A stretch of DNA of 6,133 nt, taken from contig QNYN01000062.1 in NCBI GenBank assembly GCA_003973585.1, positions 1 to 6,133 on the forward strand. The letters run 5' to 3'. Under the pieces are notes generated by a model. The model saw only the letters and a list, made by a program, of their open reading frames with translations. It was not told where the DNA came from and did not search any database. Each line of letters starts with the position of its first letter. The stretch's first letter is position 1. The translations under genes were made by a program, and so were the position numbers. Shown here one piece after another: positions 1 through 5,925 of the stretch. The stretch is from Fusobacteriota bacterium (GTDB lineage Bacteria > Fusobacteriota > Fusobacteriia > Fusobacteriales > Fusobacteriaceae).

Positions 1-48
1 GTTTTTGTTCCATTATAATCTTTTTTGTTCTAAAACTATCTTGTTTGT

Positions 49-77
49 TTGACTTTTTTTGTTTTTTTTTATATACT
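49..77 (+). promoter_or_regulatory. Sigma70-type promoter of the AbgT-family transporter
   Basis: The -35 hexamer TTGACT (49-54) and the -10 hexamer TATACT (72-77) each match the consensus at five of six positions and are separated by exactly 17 bases. The spacer is almost all T, with runs at 54-60 and 62-70 split by a single G. The start of transcription would fall near 84, giving a leader of about 50 bases. The site lies inside the upstream extension of the transporter reading frame, which argues that this extension is not translated. A second TATAAT at 14-19 could be another -10, but its -35 region would be outside the window. Confidence 0.65.
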
Positions 78-122
78 TAACCTAGAAACTCTAATAAAAA
101 AATTAATAAAAAAAAAGAAAAC

Positions 123-130
123 AGGGAGGA
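123..130 (+). promoter_or_regulatory. Ribosome binding site that sets the transporter start
   Basis: AGGGAGGA lies five bases before the ATG at 136. The frame is open back to a TTG at 49, but that start has no Shine-Dalgarno site. Its extra 29 residues are rich in Phe and Lys and are encoded by the promoter and the A-rich leader. The ATG at 136 is therefore the supported start. Confidence 0.85.
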
Positions 131-135
131 ATTTT

Positions 136-1656
136 ATGAGTACATCAACAATTAAAACCGAAAAAAAAGTTAGTTTTGTTGACAAATTTTTAAATGTAAT
201 TGAAAAAGGTGGAAATGCATTACCCCATCCAGCAACATTATTTGGTATTTTAGCACTTTTAATGATTGTTATATCGGGAATAGGGGCTGCATTAGGTTGG
301 TCAGTTGAATTTGAAGGTATTAACAGAAAAACAATGCAAATGGAAAATATGGTTATTCAAACTAAATCTTTAATGAGTGCAGAAGGAATAAACTATATCT
401 TTACTAGTATGGTTAAAAACTTTACGGGATTTGCACCACTTGGAACAGTTTTAGTAGCTATTATTGGTATTGGTGTCTGTGAAAGATCAGGATTAATGGC
501 AATCTTATTAAAGAAAACAGCTCTATCAACTCCAAAGAAAATGGTAACTGTTATGGTAGTTTTCTTAGGAATCATGTCAAATGTAGCATCTGATGCTGGT
601 TATGTTGTATTACCACCATTAGCAGCATTAATCTTCTTATCATTTGGTAGACATCCTTTAGCAGGATTAGCAGCAGCATTTGCCGGTGTTTCTGGTGGAT
701 TCTCAGCTAACTTATTAATTGGTACTATCGATCCATTATTAGGAGGTATCTCTACAGAGGCTGCTAGATTATTAGACCATACATATGAAGTTGCTCCAAC
801 TGCAAACTACTTCTTCATGTTTGTTTCTACATTTATAATTGCAATAATTGGTTGGTATGTAACTGAAAAAATAGTTGAACCTAGATTAGGAAAATATGAA
901 GGAGATGACACTTTAAAATTTGATGAAGTAACTCCAGAAGAAAAGAAAGCTTTAAGATCAGCAGGAATCTGGACTATAGTTTTAATAATTGCTTTAGTTC
1001 CATTATATTTTATTCTTGGACCTAACTTTTTAGGACACGGATTAGTTCCTATCATCGTTTTATTCTTTGCAGTTCCTGGATTAGCTTATGGTAGATCTAT
1101 TGGAGTAATAAAGTCAGATAAAGATGTTATGAAGATGATTAGTGATTCAATGGCAACTATGTCAGGATACTTAGTATTAGTATTCTTCGCAGCTCAATTT
1201 ATCGCATACTTTAACTACTCTAACTTAGGTACTATATTAGCAGTAAAAGGTGCTGAAGGATTAGAAGCAACTGGAATGACTGGTATACCTTTAATTATTG
1301 GATTTGTAATTGTTACTGGTATCTTAAATTTATTTATGGGATCTGCATCTGCTAAATGGGCTATCTTAGCTCCAGTATTTATCCCAATGTTAATGAGAGT
1401 AGGATATACTCCTGAATTTACACAATTAGCATATAGAATTGGAGATTCAACTACAAACATTATTTCTCCATTAATGAGTTACTTTGCAATGATTATCGTA
1501 TTCATGCAAAAATATGATAAAAAAGGATCTATGGGAACATTAATCTCTATCATGTTACCATTCTCAATGGCATTCTTAGTTGGTTGGTCACTTTTATTAA
1601 TCGTATGGATGATGTTAGGATTACCTATCGGACCTGGTGTTGGAATCTACATGTAA
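136..1656 (+). CDS. AbgT-family transporter (p-aminobenzoyl-glutamate transporter-like)
   Basis: This is a 506-residue inner-membrane protein, close to the roughly 500-520 residues usual for the AbgT family. Members import p-aminobenzoyl-glutamate (E. coli AbgT) or export sulfonamides (MtrF, YdaH), driven by an ion gradient. Hydrophobic segments alternate along its whole length, roughly at 33-55, 98-118, 137-168, 172-198, 224-245, 277-296, 302-318, 341-362, 383-402, 408-421, 440-457 and 467-495. A charged loop lies at about 247-275. Family-type motifs include SNVASDAGYVVLPP (149-162, with D153), GTIDPLLGG near 196-204, and GSASAKWAILAP (402-413). W408, P426 and R434 have the same 18- and 26-residue spacing as the functional Trp, Pro and Arg recalled from MtrF (W420/P438/R446). 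It has its own promoter and terminator. Substrate and direction of transport cannot be read from the sequence, so the symbol abgT is withheld. Confidence 0.9.
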   Translation: MSTSTIKTEKKVSFVDKFLNVIEKGGNALPHPATLFGILALLMIVISGIGAALGWSVEFEGINRKTMQMENMVIQTKSLMSAEGINYIFTSMVKNFTGFAPLGTVLVAIIGIGVCERSGLMAILLKKTALSTPKKMVTVMVVFLGIMSNVASDAGYVVLPPLAALIFLSFGRHPLAGLAAAFAGVSGGFSANLLIGTIDPLLGGISTEAARLLDHTYEVAPTANYFFMFVSTFIIAIIGWYVTEKIVEPRLGKYEGDDTLKFDEVTPEEKKALRSAGIWTIVLIIALVPLYFILGPNFLGHGLVPIIVLFFAVPGLAYGRSIGVIKSDKDVMKMISDSMATMSGYLVLVFFAAQFIAYFNYSNLGTILAVKGAEGLEATGMTGIPLIIGFVIVTGILNLFMGSASAKWAILAPVFIPMLMRVGYTPEFTQLAYRIGDSTTNIISPLMSYFAMIIVFMQKYDKKGSMGTLISIMLPFSMAFLVGWSLLLIVWMMLGLPIGPGVGIYM

Positions 1657-1668
1657 TTATGATATAAT
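1640..1668 (+). promoter_or_regulatory. Candidate promoter ahead of the thioesterase gene
   Basis: An extended -10, TGATATAAT (1660-1668), lies 17 bases after a partial -35, TTGGAA (1640-1645, four of six consensus bases). It overlaps the last codons of the transporter. Transcription would begin near 1675, upstream of the terminator hairpin at 1687-1715, so the thioesterase transcript would have to read through that hairpin. A second TATAAT at 1681-1686 has no good -35. In this AT-rich DNA a chance match is possible. Confidence 0.45.
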
Positions 1669-1686
1669 AACTAAATATACTATAAT

Positions 1687-1720
1687 GAAAAAGACGGGAA
1701 TTTCTCGTCTTTTTCTTAAA
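1687..1720 (+). terminator. Intrinsic terminator after the transporter gene
   Basis: A ten-base perfect stem pairs GAAAAAGACG (1687-1696) with CGTCTTTTTC (1706-1715). It can extend inward by three pairs, one of them a G-U wobble that exists only in the + strand RNA. The T-rich right arm supplies the U tract. The hairpin starts 30 bases after the transporter stop codon. It also lies in the likely leader of the next gene, so it might act as an attenuator. Confidence 0.8.
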
Positions 1721-1753
1721 AATAAAATTTTTATAAGTCAGAGGTGACATCAA

Positions 1754-2134
1754 ATGCTAAAAAAAGGGAAAATTTATAGTCTTGAAAAAGTTGTATCTCC
1801 ATCTGATACAGCCATAGTTGTAGGTTCCGGTGGTTTAGAAGTATTTTCAACTCCTAGCTTAATAGCCTTTATGGAAAAAACTGCATTTTTATGTGTAGAA
1901 GATATGTTAGAAGTTGGATCTTCTACTGTTGGGATTTCAGTTAATACAAAACATTTAAAAGCTAATTTAGTAGGAGATAAACTAAATTGTACTGCAACAC
2001 TTACTGAAATCGATGGTAGAAAACTTTATTTTGAAATAATAGTTACTCATAATGAAACTATTATAGGTAGCAGTTTCCACGAACGATTTATTATAAATAA
2101 AGAAAAATTTATGGATAAACTAAAAAAAAGATAG
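1754..2134 (+). CDS. FlK-like hot-dog-fold acyl-CoA thioesterase
   Basis: This is a 126-residue cytoplasmic protein resembling the fluoroacetyl-CoA thioesterase (FlK) family, which hydrolyses acyl-CoA thioesters. The segment STPSLIAFME (32-41) carries T33 and E41, and H67 lies in VNTKHLKA. The spacings T-8-E and E-26-H equal those of the FlK catalytic triad as I recall it (Thr42, Glu50, His76). The C-terminal GSSFHERFII (105-114) matches the family's conserved HER segment. FlK's gating Phe33 and Phe36 align with G24 and G27 here, so specificity for fluoroacetyl-CoA is unlikely; the natural substrate is unknown. The ATG follows a GAGGTGA ribosome binding site at 1741-1747. The gene lies 97 bases downstream of the transporter, across a terminator, so co-transcription is uncertain. 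Confidence 0.85.
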   Translation: MLKKGKIYSLEKVVSPSDTAIVVGSGGLEVFSTPSLIAFMEKTAFLCVEDMLEVGSSTVGISVNTKHLKANLVGDKLNCTATLTEIDGRKLYFEIIVTHNETIIGSSFHERFIINKEKFMDKLKKR

Positions 2135-2153
2135 AAAATTCTATCTTTTTTTT
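2122..2153 (+). terminator. Symmetric, probably bidirectional terminator between convergent genes
   Basis: This is a perfect 14-base inverted repeat: eight A plus GATAGA, a four-base loop, then TCTATC plus eight T. The thioesterase stop codon (2132-2134) sits within the left arm. Because the arms are perfectly complementary and both ends carry A/T tracts, the hairpin works equally well on the - strand. There it would end the autotransporter transcript about 90 bases after its stop codon. I found no other good terminator in 2154-2240. Confidence 0.75.
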
Positions 2154-2240
2154 ATGTCAATAAGCTAACCAAAATTATGGGTAATTAACAGTTCGTGGAT
2201 ATCCAAAATTTAGTATATATAGGATTTTTTAGTTGTTAAA

Positions 2241-4571
2241 CTAAAATTCATATCCTAAAAACATAGAAACTAAAACTCCTTTTGCATCTGCATCATTAGA
2301 TAATACAAATTCTAAAGGCCCAAAAAAACTGTCTACTGCAACTCCTACTCCTACTCCATGCTTATAATCTTTACCTAATTCCATTCCATCATCTAGGGAT
2401 TTAAATTTACTCTTTCTATAAGTAACAACATTATACTGAAGATTTAAATATAATTTTTTACTTAACTTATGTCTTAATTTAATTCCACCAAGGTAAAATT
2501 CCTCTGTATGTTTTCTCATGGCATTCATCCCATAAAATGAAAAACTGTTTATAGTTTGATTACTTCTTAATCCTCCTAATTTAAGATATTCATTTTCAGG
2601 AATATACCCACCAAACATTTTACCTCCTGATCCAAATATTTCAATATTTAAATTTTTAGATAAAGGAATATATTTATGTAAATCTAATACTCCCCCATAA
2701 AACTCTGTATTTTTATTATCTTTTAGACTTGTTCCTATAAAAAGTTCTCCTCTATTATATGCTCCCTTTACTGAAAAGTAGGGATCATCTCTAGTATCTG
2801 TTAATATTACAGTTTTATTTTTCAAATACTCCCATGAAGTTTTATCAATCATATCTTGACTACCAGTTTTATACTTATTTTTTATTCCAATATAATAAAA
2901 TTTCGTTGCAAATAAATAAGAATTTAATATAGAAGTCCCAAGTCCAGCACTTAAAAATAATGAATAATTGTCATAGGTAGCTACTTTATCTTCTTTTTTA
3001 TAAATAAATAAAGGTGAACTACCAAATCCTGCATTAAAAAGTCCTATATAAGTTGTGTCTCTATAAGTATAATCTGTTATTGTTTCAAATTCTATTTTTG
3101 GATTTTCTGAAGCTTCTAACATTACCATATACTCATTATCAAATAAACCATATTTTTTCATCTCTGTAGCCACTCTTAAAACTGGTCCATAATCACTACT
3201 AAAATTTAGTCCTAATCTCAAATATTTTTCTTCACTTTCAACTACTTTTACAGATAATTTACCATCTTTAACTGTATAAAAAAATCTATCAACAATATCT
3301 ATTGCTTTTATCCTTTTCATCCACTCTTCAAATTCTTCTTCAGAATATTCTGCAGGAAGTTTTTTTCTAGATAGATATTCTATTTTCTCTTTTGTAACTG
3401 CATCGTTTCCTGTTAAAATAAGTTCATTTATTTTTATTTTAGAAGGTTTTTCTAATTTCTTCTTATTTGTAATTTCTTTTTTCTTAAATAACTCATTGTT
3501 TTTATCTAATTTTTGTAACTCTACTACATCTTTTATTTCTTTTTCATGTTTTATTGTTTCTATTTCTCCTTTTTTAACTAGCTCTTCTAACCCAGTAAAA
3601 TCAGCAGTAGAATGTTTTTTTACATCTGGAATAATTAAAATATCTGCTAACTTTTTAGCTTTTTCAAACTGTTCATCCCCTTTATAAGATGTTAACTTTT
3701 CTAATATTTCAAATACATTTGAATTTTTATCAATCTTTTGAGTCTCTGCTGTAATATCTACTGCAATAACAACATCTGCTCCCATATCAATAACATCTTG
3801 AACAGGTAAGTTTTCAATTAATCCACCATCTACATAATATTCCCCATTATCTTCTACAGGATCAAATATTGTAGGAAGTGCCATACTCATAAATACTGCC
3901 TTAGCTAAATCCCCCTCTCCAACAACATTTCTACTACCATCATTTATATTAGCTGAAATGGCTCTAAAAGGTATAGGAAAATCATCAAAATCAGTTACTC
4001 CTTCAGCTGGTAAAAACATTTTTTTTAACTCTAAATAAAAAGCTTCCCCTGTTAAAACTCCCTTTGGAATTTTTAAACTATAGTTATCATCAACTTCTAA
4101 ATTAAAAAAATATTTTTCCTTCTGCACTTTATATTTTAGAGAAGTATATCTTCTATCTTGGTTATCATCCTTATAAGACTCCCAATCTATAGCTAACAAA
4201 AGTTTTTCTATCTCATCAGGTGTATATCCAATTGCATAAAGTGCTCCTACAATACTTCCAAAACTCGTTCCTGTAATATAATCTACTTCTATTCCATATT
4301 TTTCTAACTCTTTAAGAACACCTATATGAGCTATTCCTTTAGCGCCTCCTCCACTTAATACTAACCCTACTTTTATTGGTACTCTTGCATTATCTTTTTT
4401 TTCTTGAATTTCTTTCTTGAGTTCTTTTAATTTTTTTAATTCCGATTCTTTTTCTGAAATTCGACTATTAATTAACTTCATTTTACTTGTTTCATTAGGT
4501 ATGATAATTTCTGATGAAAATATATTTATAAAAACAATCAAAAAAACCAGAAATATTTTTGACTTTCTCAT
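2241..4571 (-). CDS. FplA-like patatin phospholipase autotransporter (type Vd secretion)
   Basis: This 776-residue protein has the full type Vd architecture, in which a patatin lipase is exported through its own outer-membrane barrel, as described for FplA of Fusobacterium nucleatum (about 760 residues). Residues 1-20 form a signal peptide with a hydrophobic core, probably cut near SS-E. Residues 28-61 are a charged, probably coiled-coil stretch. The patatin domain spans about 66-315, with the oxyanion loop SGGGAKG (73-79), the nucleophile motif GTSFG (S103) and DGG (D248), which supplies the catalytic aspartate. A POTRA-like domain occupies about 377-447. The rest (about 449-776) is a 16-strand-type beta barrel ending in FLGYEF, a C-terminal Phe typical of proteins folded by the BAM machinery. 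Both catalytic residues are present, so phospholipase A activity is expected. An in-frame stop lies just upstream of the ATG, and the next in-frame ATG (residue 31) would lose the signal peptide. No convincing promoter is visible in the 121 bases upstream. Confidence 0.93.
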   Translation of the reverse strand: MRKSKIFLVFLIVFINIFSSEIIIPNETSKMKLINSRISEKESELKKLKELKKEIQEKKDNARVPIKVGLVLSGGGAKGIAHIGVLKELEKYGIEVDYITGTSFGSIVGALYAIGYTPDEIEKLLLAIDWESYKDDNQDRRYTSLKYKVQKEKYFFNLEVDDNYSLKIPKGVLTGEAFYLELKKMFLPAEGVTDFDDFPIPFRAISANINDGSRNVVGEGDLAKAVFMSMALPTIFDPVEDNGEYYVDGGLIENLPVQDVIDMGADVVIAVDITAETQKIDKNSNVFEILEKLTSYKGDEQFEKAKKLADILIIPDVKKHSTADFTGLEELVKKGEIETIKHEKEIKDVVELQKLDKNNELFKKKEITNKKKLEKPSKIKINELILTGNDAVTKEKIEYLSRKKLPAEYSEEEFEEWMKRIKAIDIVDRFFYTVKDGKLSVKVVESEEKYLRLGLNFSSDYGPVLRVATEMKKYGLFDNEYMVMLEASENPKIEFETITDYTYRDTTYIGLFNAGFGSSPLFIYKKEDKVATYDNYSLFLSAGLGTSILNSYLFATKFYYIGIKNKYKTGSQDMIDKTSWEYLKNKTVILTDTRDDPYFSVKGAYNRGELFIGTSLKDNKNTEFYGGVLDLHKYIPLSKNLNIEIFGSGGKMFGGYIPENEYLKLGGLRSNQTINSFSFYGMNAMRKHTEEFYLGGIKLRHKLSKKLYLNLQYNVVTYRKSKFKSLDDGMELGKDYKHGVGVGVAVDSFFGPLEFVLSNDADAKGVLVSMFLGYEF

Positions 4572-4573
4572 AA

Positions 4574-4583
4574 CTCCCCCCTT
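4574..4583 (-). promoter_or_regulatory. Unusual G-rich ribosome binding site of the autotransporter gene
   Basis: The coding strand reads AAGGGGGGAG, then two bases, then ATG. The run of six G is striking in this AT-rich window. The GGAG core lies only two bases from the start codon, closer than usual. The leftward AAGGGGGG register gives a four-base gap. The other - strand genes use conventional AGGAGG sites six to eight bases from their starts. Confidence 0.55.
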
Positions 4584-4611
4584 ATATAGCTATAATCATT
4601 TTTAATTTATT

Positions 4612-4625
4612 CTAAGTAATCTTAG
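4612..4625. repeat. Short dyad upstream of the autotransporter gene
   Basis: CTAAG (4612-4616) and CTTAG (4621-4625) form a five-base inverted repeat around TAAT, about 40 bases upstream of the autotransporter start codon. It could be an operator half-site pair. Its small size and AT-rich setting make chance a fair explanation. Confidence 0.25.
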
Positions 4626-4660
4626 TTTTTCCTTTAAATTAAATTACTTTATCATAGATA

Positions 4661-4689
4661 CAAAAAAAGACTAGCAAGCTAGTCCTTTT
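4661..4689 (-). terminator. Intrinsic terminator after the OmpA/Pal-like lipoprotein gene
   Basis: In the - strand RNA, AAAAGGACTAG pairs with CTAGTCTTTTT around a CUUG loop, giving an 11-base stem with a U tract, just after the lipoprotein stop codon. One pair is G-U on the - strand but an A-C mismatch on the + strand, which favours termination on the - strand. Confidence 0.85.
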
Positions 4690-4692
4690 GGT

Positions 4693-5310
4693 TTAGAATG
4701 AAATTGTGATATCTACATTTCTATTTTGCATTTTTCCTTCTTTTGTACTGTCATCTGCTATAGGTTCAGAAGTTCCTATTCCTACAGTTTCAATTCTAGA
4801 AGAATCTATTCCTTTACTAATTAAATAGTCAGAAACCGATTTTGCTCTTTCTTCAGATAACTTTTTATTAAACTCTTCTGGTCCTGTTGCATCTGTATGT
4901 CCTTTTATTGTCGCTTTTGCTTCTGGATATTCTTCCAAAGTTTCAACAATTGAATCTAAAGTTTTCTTTATACTTTCATTTAACTCTGCTTTATTTAATT
5001 TAAACGATGCTTCTGCAGAAGGAATTAAAGATAATGAACCATCTTCAGTTTTAGTTATTTTAGTTCCTGTTCCATCAAATTTTCCTGCTATTTTATTATA
5101 TTCTTCAATTTCAGTAGCTTCTTTTTTAGCTGCTTCTATTTGAGTTTTTAATTCTTCATTTTCTGATTTTACTTCTTCTAAAGTTTCAGCATTCATATCT
5201 ACAGTTTGATTCAATTCATTTATTTGAGTAGGAATATCTACTTTTTCTTCTGAACTAGAGCAAGCTGATAATGCTCCTAATATTAGAAGCCCAAATAATA
5301 CTTTTTTCAT
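4693..5310 (-). CDS. OmpA/Pal-like peptidoglycan-binding lipoprotein
   Basis: This 205-residue protein is predicted to be a lipid-anchored, peptidoglycan-binding envelope protein. Residues 1-16 form a lipoprotein signal peptide with the lipobox LSAC and a lipidated C17; the residue after it is Ser, not the Asp retention signal. A charged heptad-like stretch at about 26-72 is probably a coiled coil that spaces the domain from the membrane. The OmpA C-terminal domain occupies about 92-205. It includes GHTDATG with D140, then LSEERAKSV with R155. The 15-residue gap between D140 and R155 matches the Asp/Arg pair that binds diaminopimelate in Acinetobacter OmpA (D271/R286, from memory). The usual closing segment appears as QNRNVDITI. 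No tol genes are nearby, so the name pal is not justified. An ideal AAAGGAGGTGA ribosome binding site (5317-5327) lies six bases before the ATG. Confidence 0.92.
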   Translation of the reverse strand: MKKVLFGLLILGALSACSSSEEKVDIPTQINELNQTVDMNAETLEEVKSENEELKTQIEAAKKEATEIEEYNKIAGKFDGTGTKITKTEDGSLSLIPSAEASFKLNKAELNESIKKTLDSIVETLEEYPEAKATIKGHTDATGPEEFNKKLSEERAKSVSDYLISKGIDSSRIETVGIGTSEPIADDSTKEGKMQNRNVDITISF

Positions 5311-5348
5311 AAATCTTCACCTCCTTTAATTTTAATAACCCTCAACTT

Positions 5349-5357
5349 CTTATACCA
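5349..5357 (-). promoter_or_regulatory. Candidate extended -10 promoter of the lipoprotein gene
   Basis: The - strand reads TGGTATAAG, an extended -10 with hexamer TATAAG (5349-5354). No recognisable -35 sits 17 bases upstream, but that region is A-rich. Transcription would begin near 5342, giving a leader of about 30 bases that includes the ribosome binding site. It lies just beyond the terminator of the preceding HutP-like gene, where a promoter is needed. Confidence 0.4.
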
Positions 5358-5380
5358 AATTAATTTCTTTTTCCTTTTAT

Positions 5381-5410
5381 AAAAAAAAGATCCTCCGAAA
5401 GATTCTTTTT
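5381..5410 (-). terminator. Intrinsic terminator after the HutP-like gene
   Basis: The - strand RNA forms a hairpin with left arm AAAAAGAATCTT and right arm GGATCTTTTT around a short UCGGA-type loop, followed by further U residues. The stem has one A-A mismatch and G-U wobbles that would be A-C mismatches on the + strand, so the - direction is favoured. It begins 12 bases after the HutP-like stop codon. Confidence 0.75.
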
Positions 5411-5422
5411 AATTTATTTAAA

Positions 5423-5836
5423 TTATGAATTAATCACTCTATGAGCCATTGCTATGGCCACTTCATTAAGGTGTAAAATTCCGATATTTAAAAGAACTGC
5501 TACTGAAATATCATCTCCTATACGGACTAAAGAAATTTTCCCTCCAACATTAAATCCATTTGTCTTATTGCTTACTTGACTAAGGGCATCTCTAACAGCT
5601 CCTACAATTATTCCATTATGACTTCTATTATCCTCTACTAATCCATTTTTAATAGCTGAAACAATTGAATTTTCAATAATTTTAATCGTTATATCTGGCA
5701 TTTTCCCACCAATATTTACTGCTGCAGTTAAAATTCCTAGCTTTTTATATTTCTCTTTTAACACTTTCTCTTCTTCTCTAGTTGTAAGGACCATTTGAAT
5801 AGCAATTTTTGAAATTTCATAGCTTTTTTCTTTCAT
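5423..5836 (-). CDS. HutP-like RNA-binding regulator family protein
   Basis: This 137-residue soluble protein resembles the HutP family. HutP of Bacillus subtilis (about 150 residues) is a histidine- and Mg-dependent antiterminator that binds the hut leader RNA. The shared pattern runs through VNIGGKMPDITIKIIE (40-55), NRSHNGIIVGAVRDAL (70-85), SLVRIGDDISVAV (102-114) and IGILHLNEVAIAMAHRVI (118-135). H73 aligns with the first metal-binding His of B. subtilis HutP. The second, four residues on, is I77 here, and the third (His138) appears to align with N124, although H122 and H132 are close. Binding of histidine or the same RNA therefore cannot be assumed. AAGGAGG lies eight bases before the ATG. 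No hut genes are visible. The gene is set off by terminators on both sides, and no clear promoter was found in the 89-base gap upstream. Confidence 0.8.
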   Translation of the reverse strand: MKEKSYEISKIAIQMVLTTREEEKVLKEKYKKLGILTAAVNIGGKMPDITIKIIENSIVSAIKNGLVEDNRSHNGIIVGAVRDALSQVSNKTNGFNVGGKISLVRIGDDISVAVLLNIGILHLNEVAIAMAHRVINS

Positions 5837-5881
5837 TAATATTTCCTCCTTATATTACATAAACACTTTATTTAAAATAAA

Positions 5882-5913
5882 TTAAAACCCCTATAAATTT
5901 ATAGAGGTTTTAA
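5882..5913 (-). terminator. Intrinsic terminator after the biotin carrier gene
   Basis: A 16-base inverted repeat (5882-5897 with 5898-5913) has a single imperfect pair, U-G on the - strand and C-A on the + strand. The - strand arm reads AAAACCTCTATAAA and is followed by a T-rich stretch. The centre is uninterrupted, so a few central A-U pairs must open to form the loop. It lies 12 bases beyond the biotin carrier stop codon and separates that gene from the HutP-like gene. Confidence 0.75.
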
Positions 5914-5925
5914 ATAGAAATAATT

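Noticed and set aside
49..135. Extension of the transporter frame upstream to a TTG at 49
   Set aside because: The 29 extra codons overlap the -35 and -10 elements and an A-rich leader, there is no ribosome binding site before TTG, and a good one precedes the ATG at 136.
393..1460. Three - strand reading frames of 60-82 codons inside the transporter gene
   Set aside because: They are antisense shadows of a strongly supported membrane protein gene and show no recognisable domain.
2154..2240. A small gene, RNA or second terminator in the convergent gap
   Set aside because: Only a short GGATATCC palindrome and two copies of CCAAAATT are present; no hairpin with a U tract or ribosome-bound frame is visible.
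3496..3687. A + strand reading frame of 63 codons inside the patatin autotransporter gene
   Set aside because: It is antisense to a conserved coding region and its composition reflects only the complementary strand.
4585..4594. Perfect palindrome TATAGCTATA upstream of the autotransporter gene
   Set aside because: A ten-base palindrome made mostly of A and T is expected by chance in DNA of this composition.
4417..4605. A + strand reading frame of 62 codons over the autotransporter start
   Set aside because: It is antisense to the coding start, ribosome site and upstream region of the autotransporter, with no protein family resemblance.
4583..4660. A promoter for the autotransporter gene
   Set aside because: Several AT-rich -10-like strings exist, but none has a matching -35 at proper spacing, or they would start transcription inside the ribosome binding site.
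5851..5881. A promoter for the HutP-like gene
   Set aside because: TAATAT-like sequences are too close to the ribosome binding site and no -35 partner is visible; transcription may instead start further upstream or read through the preceding terminator.
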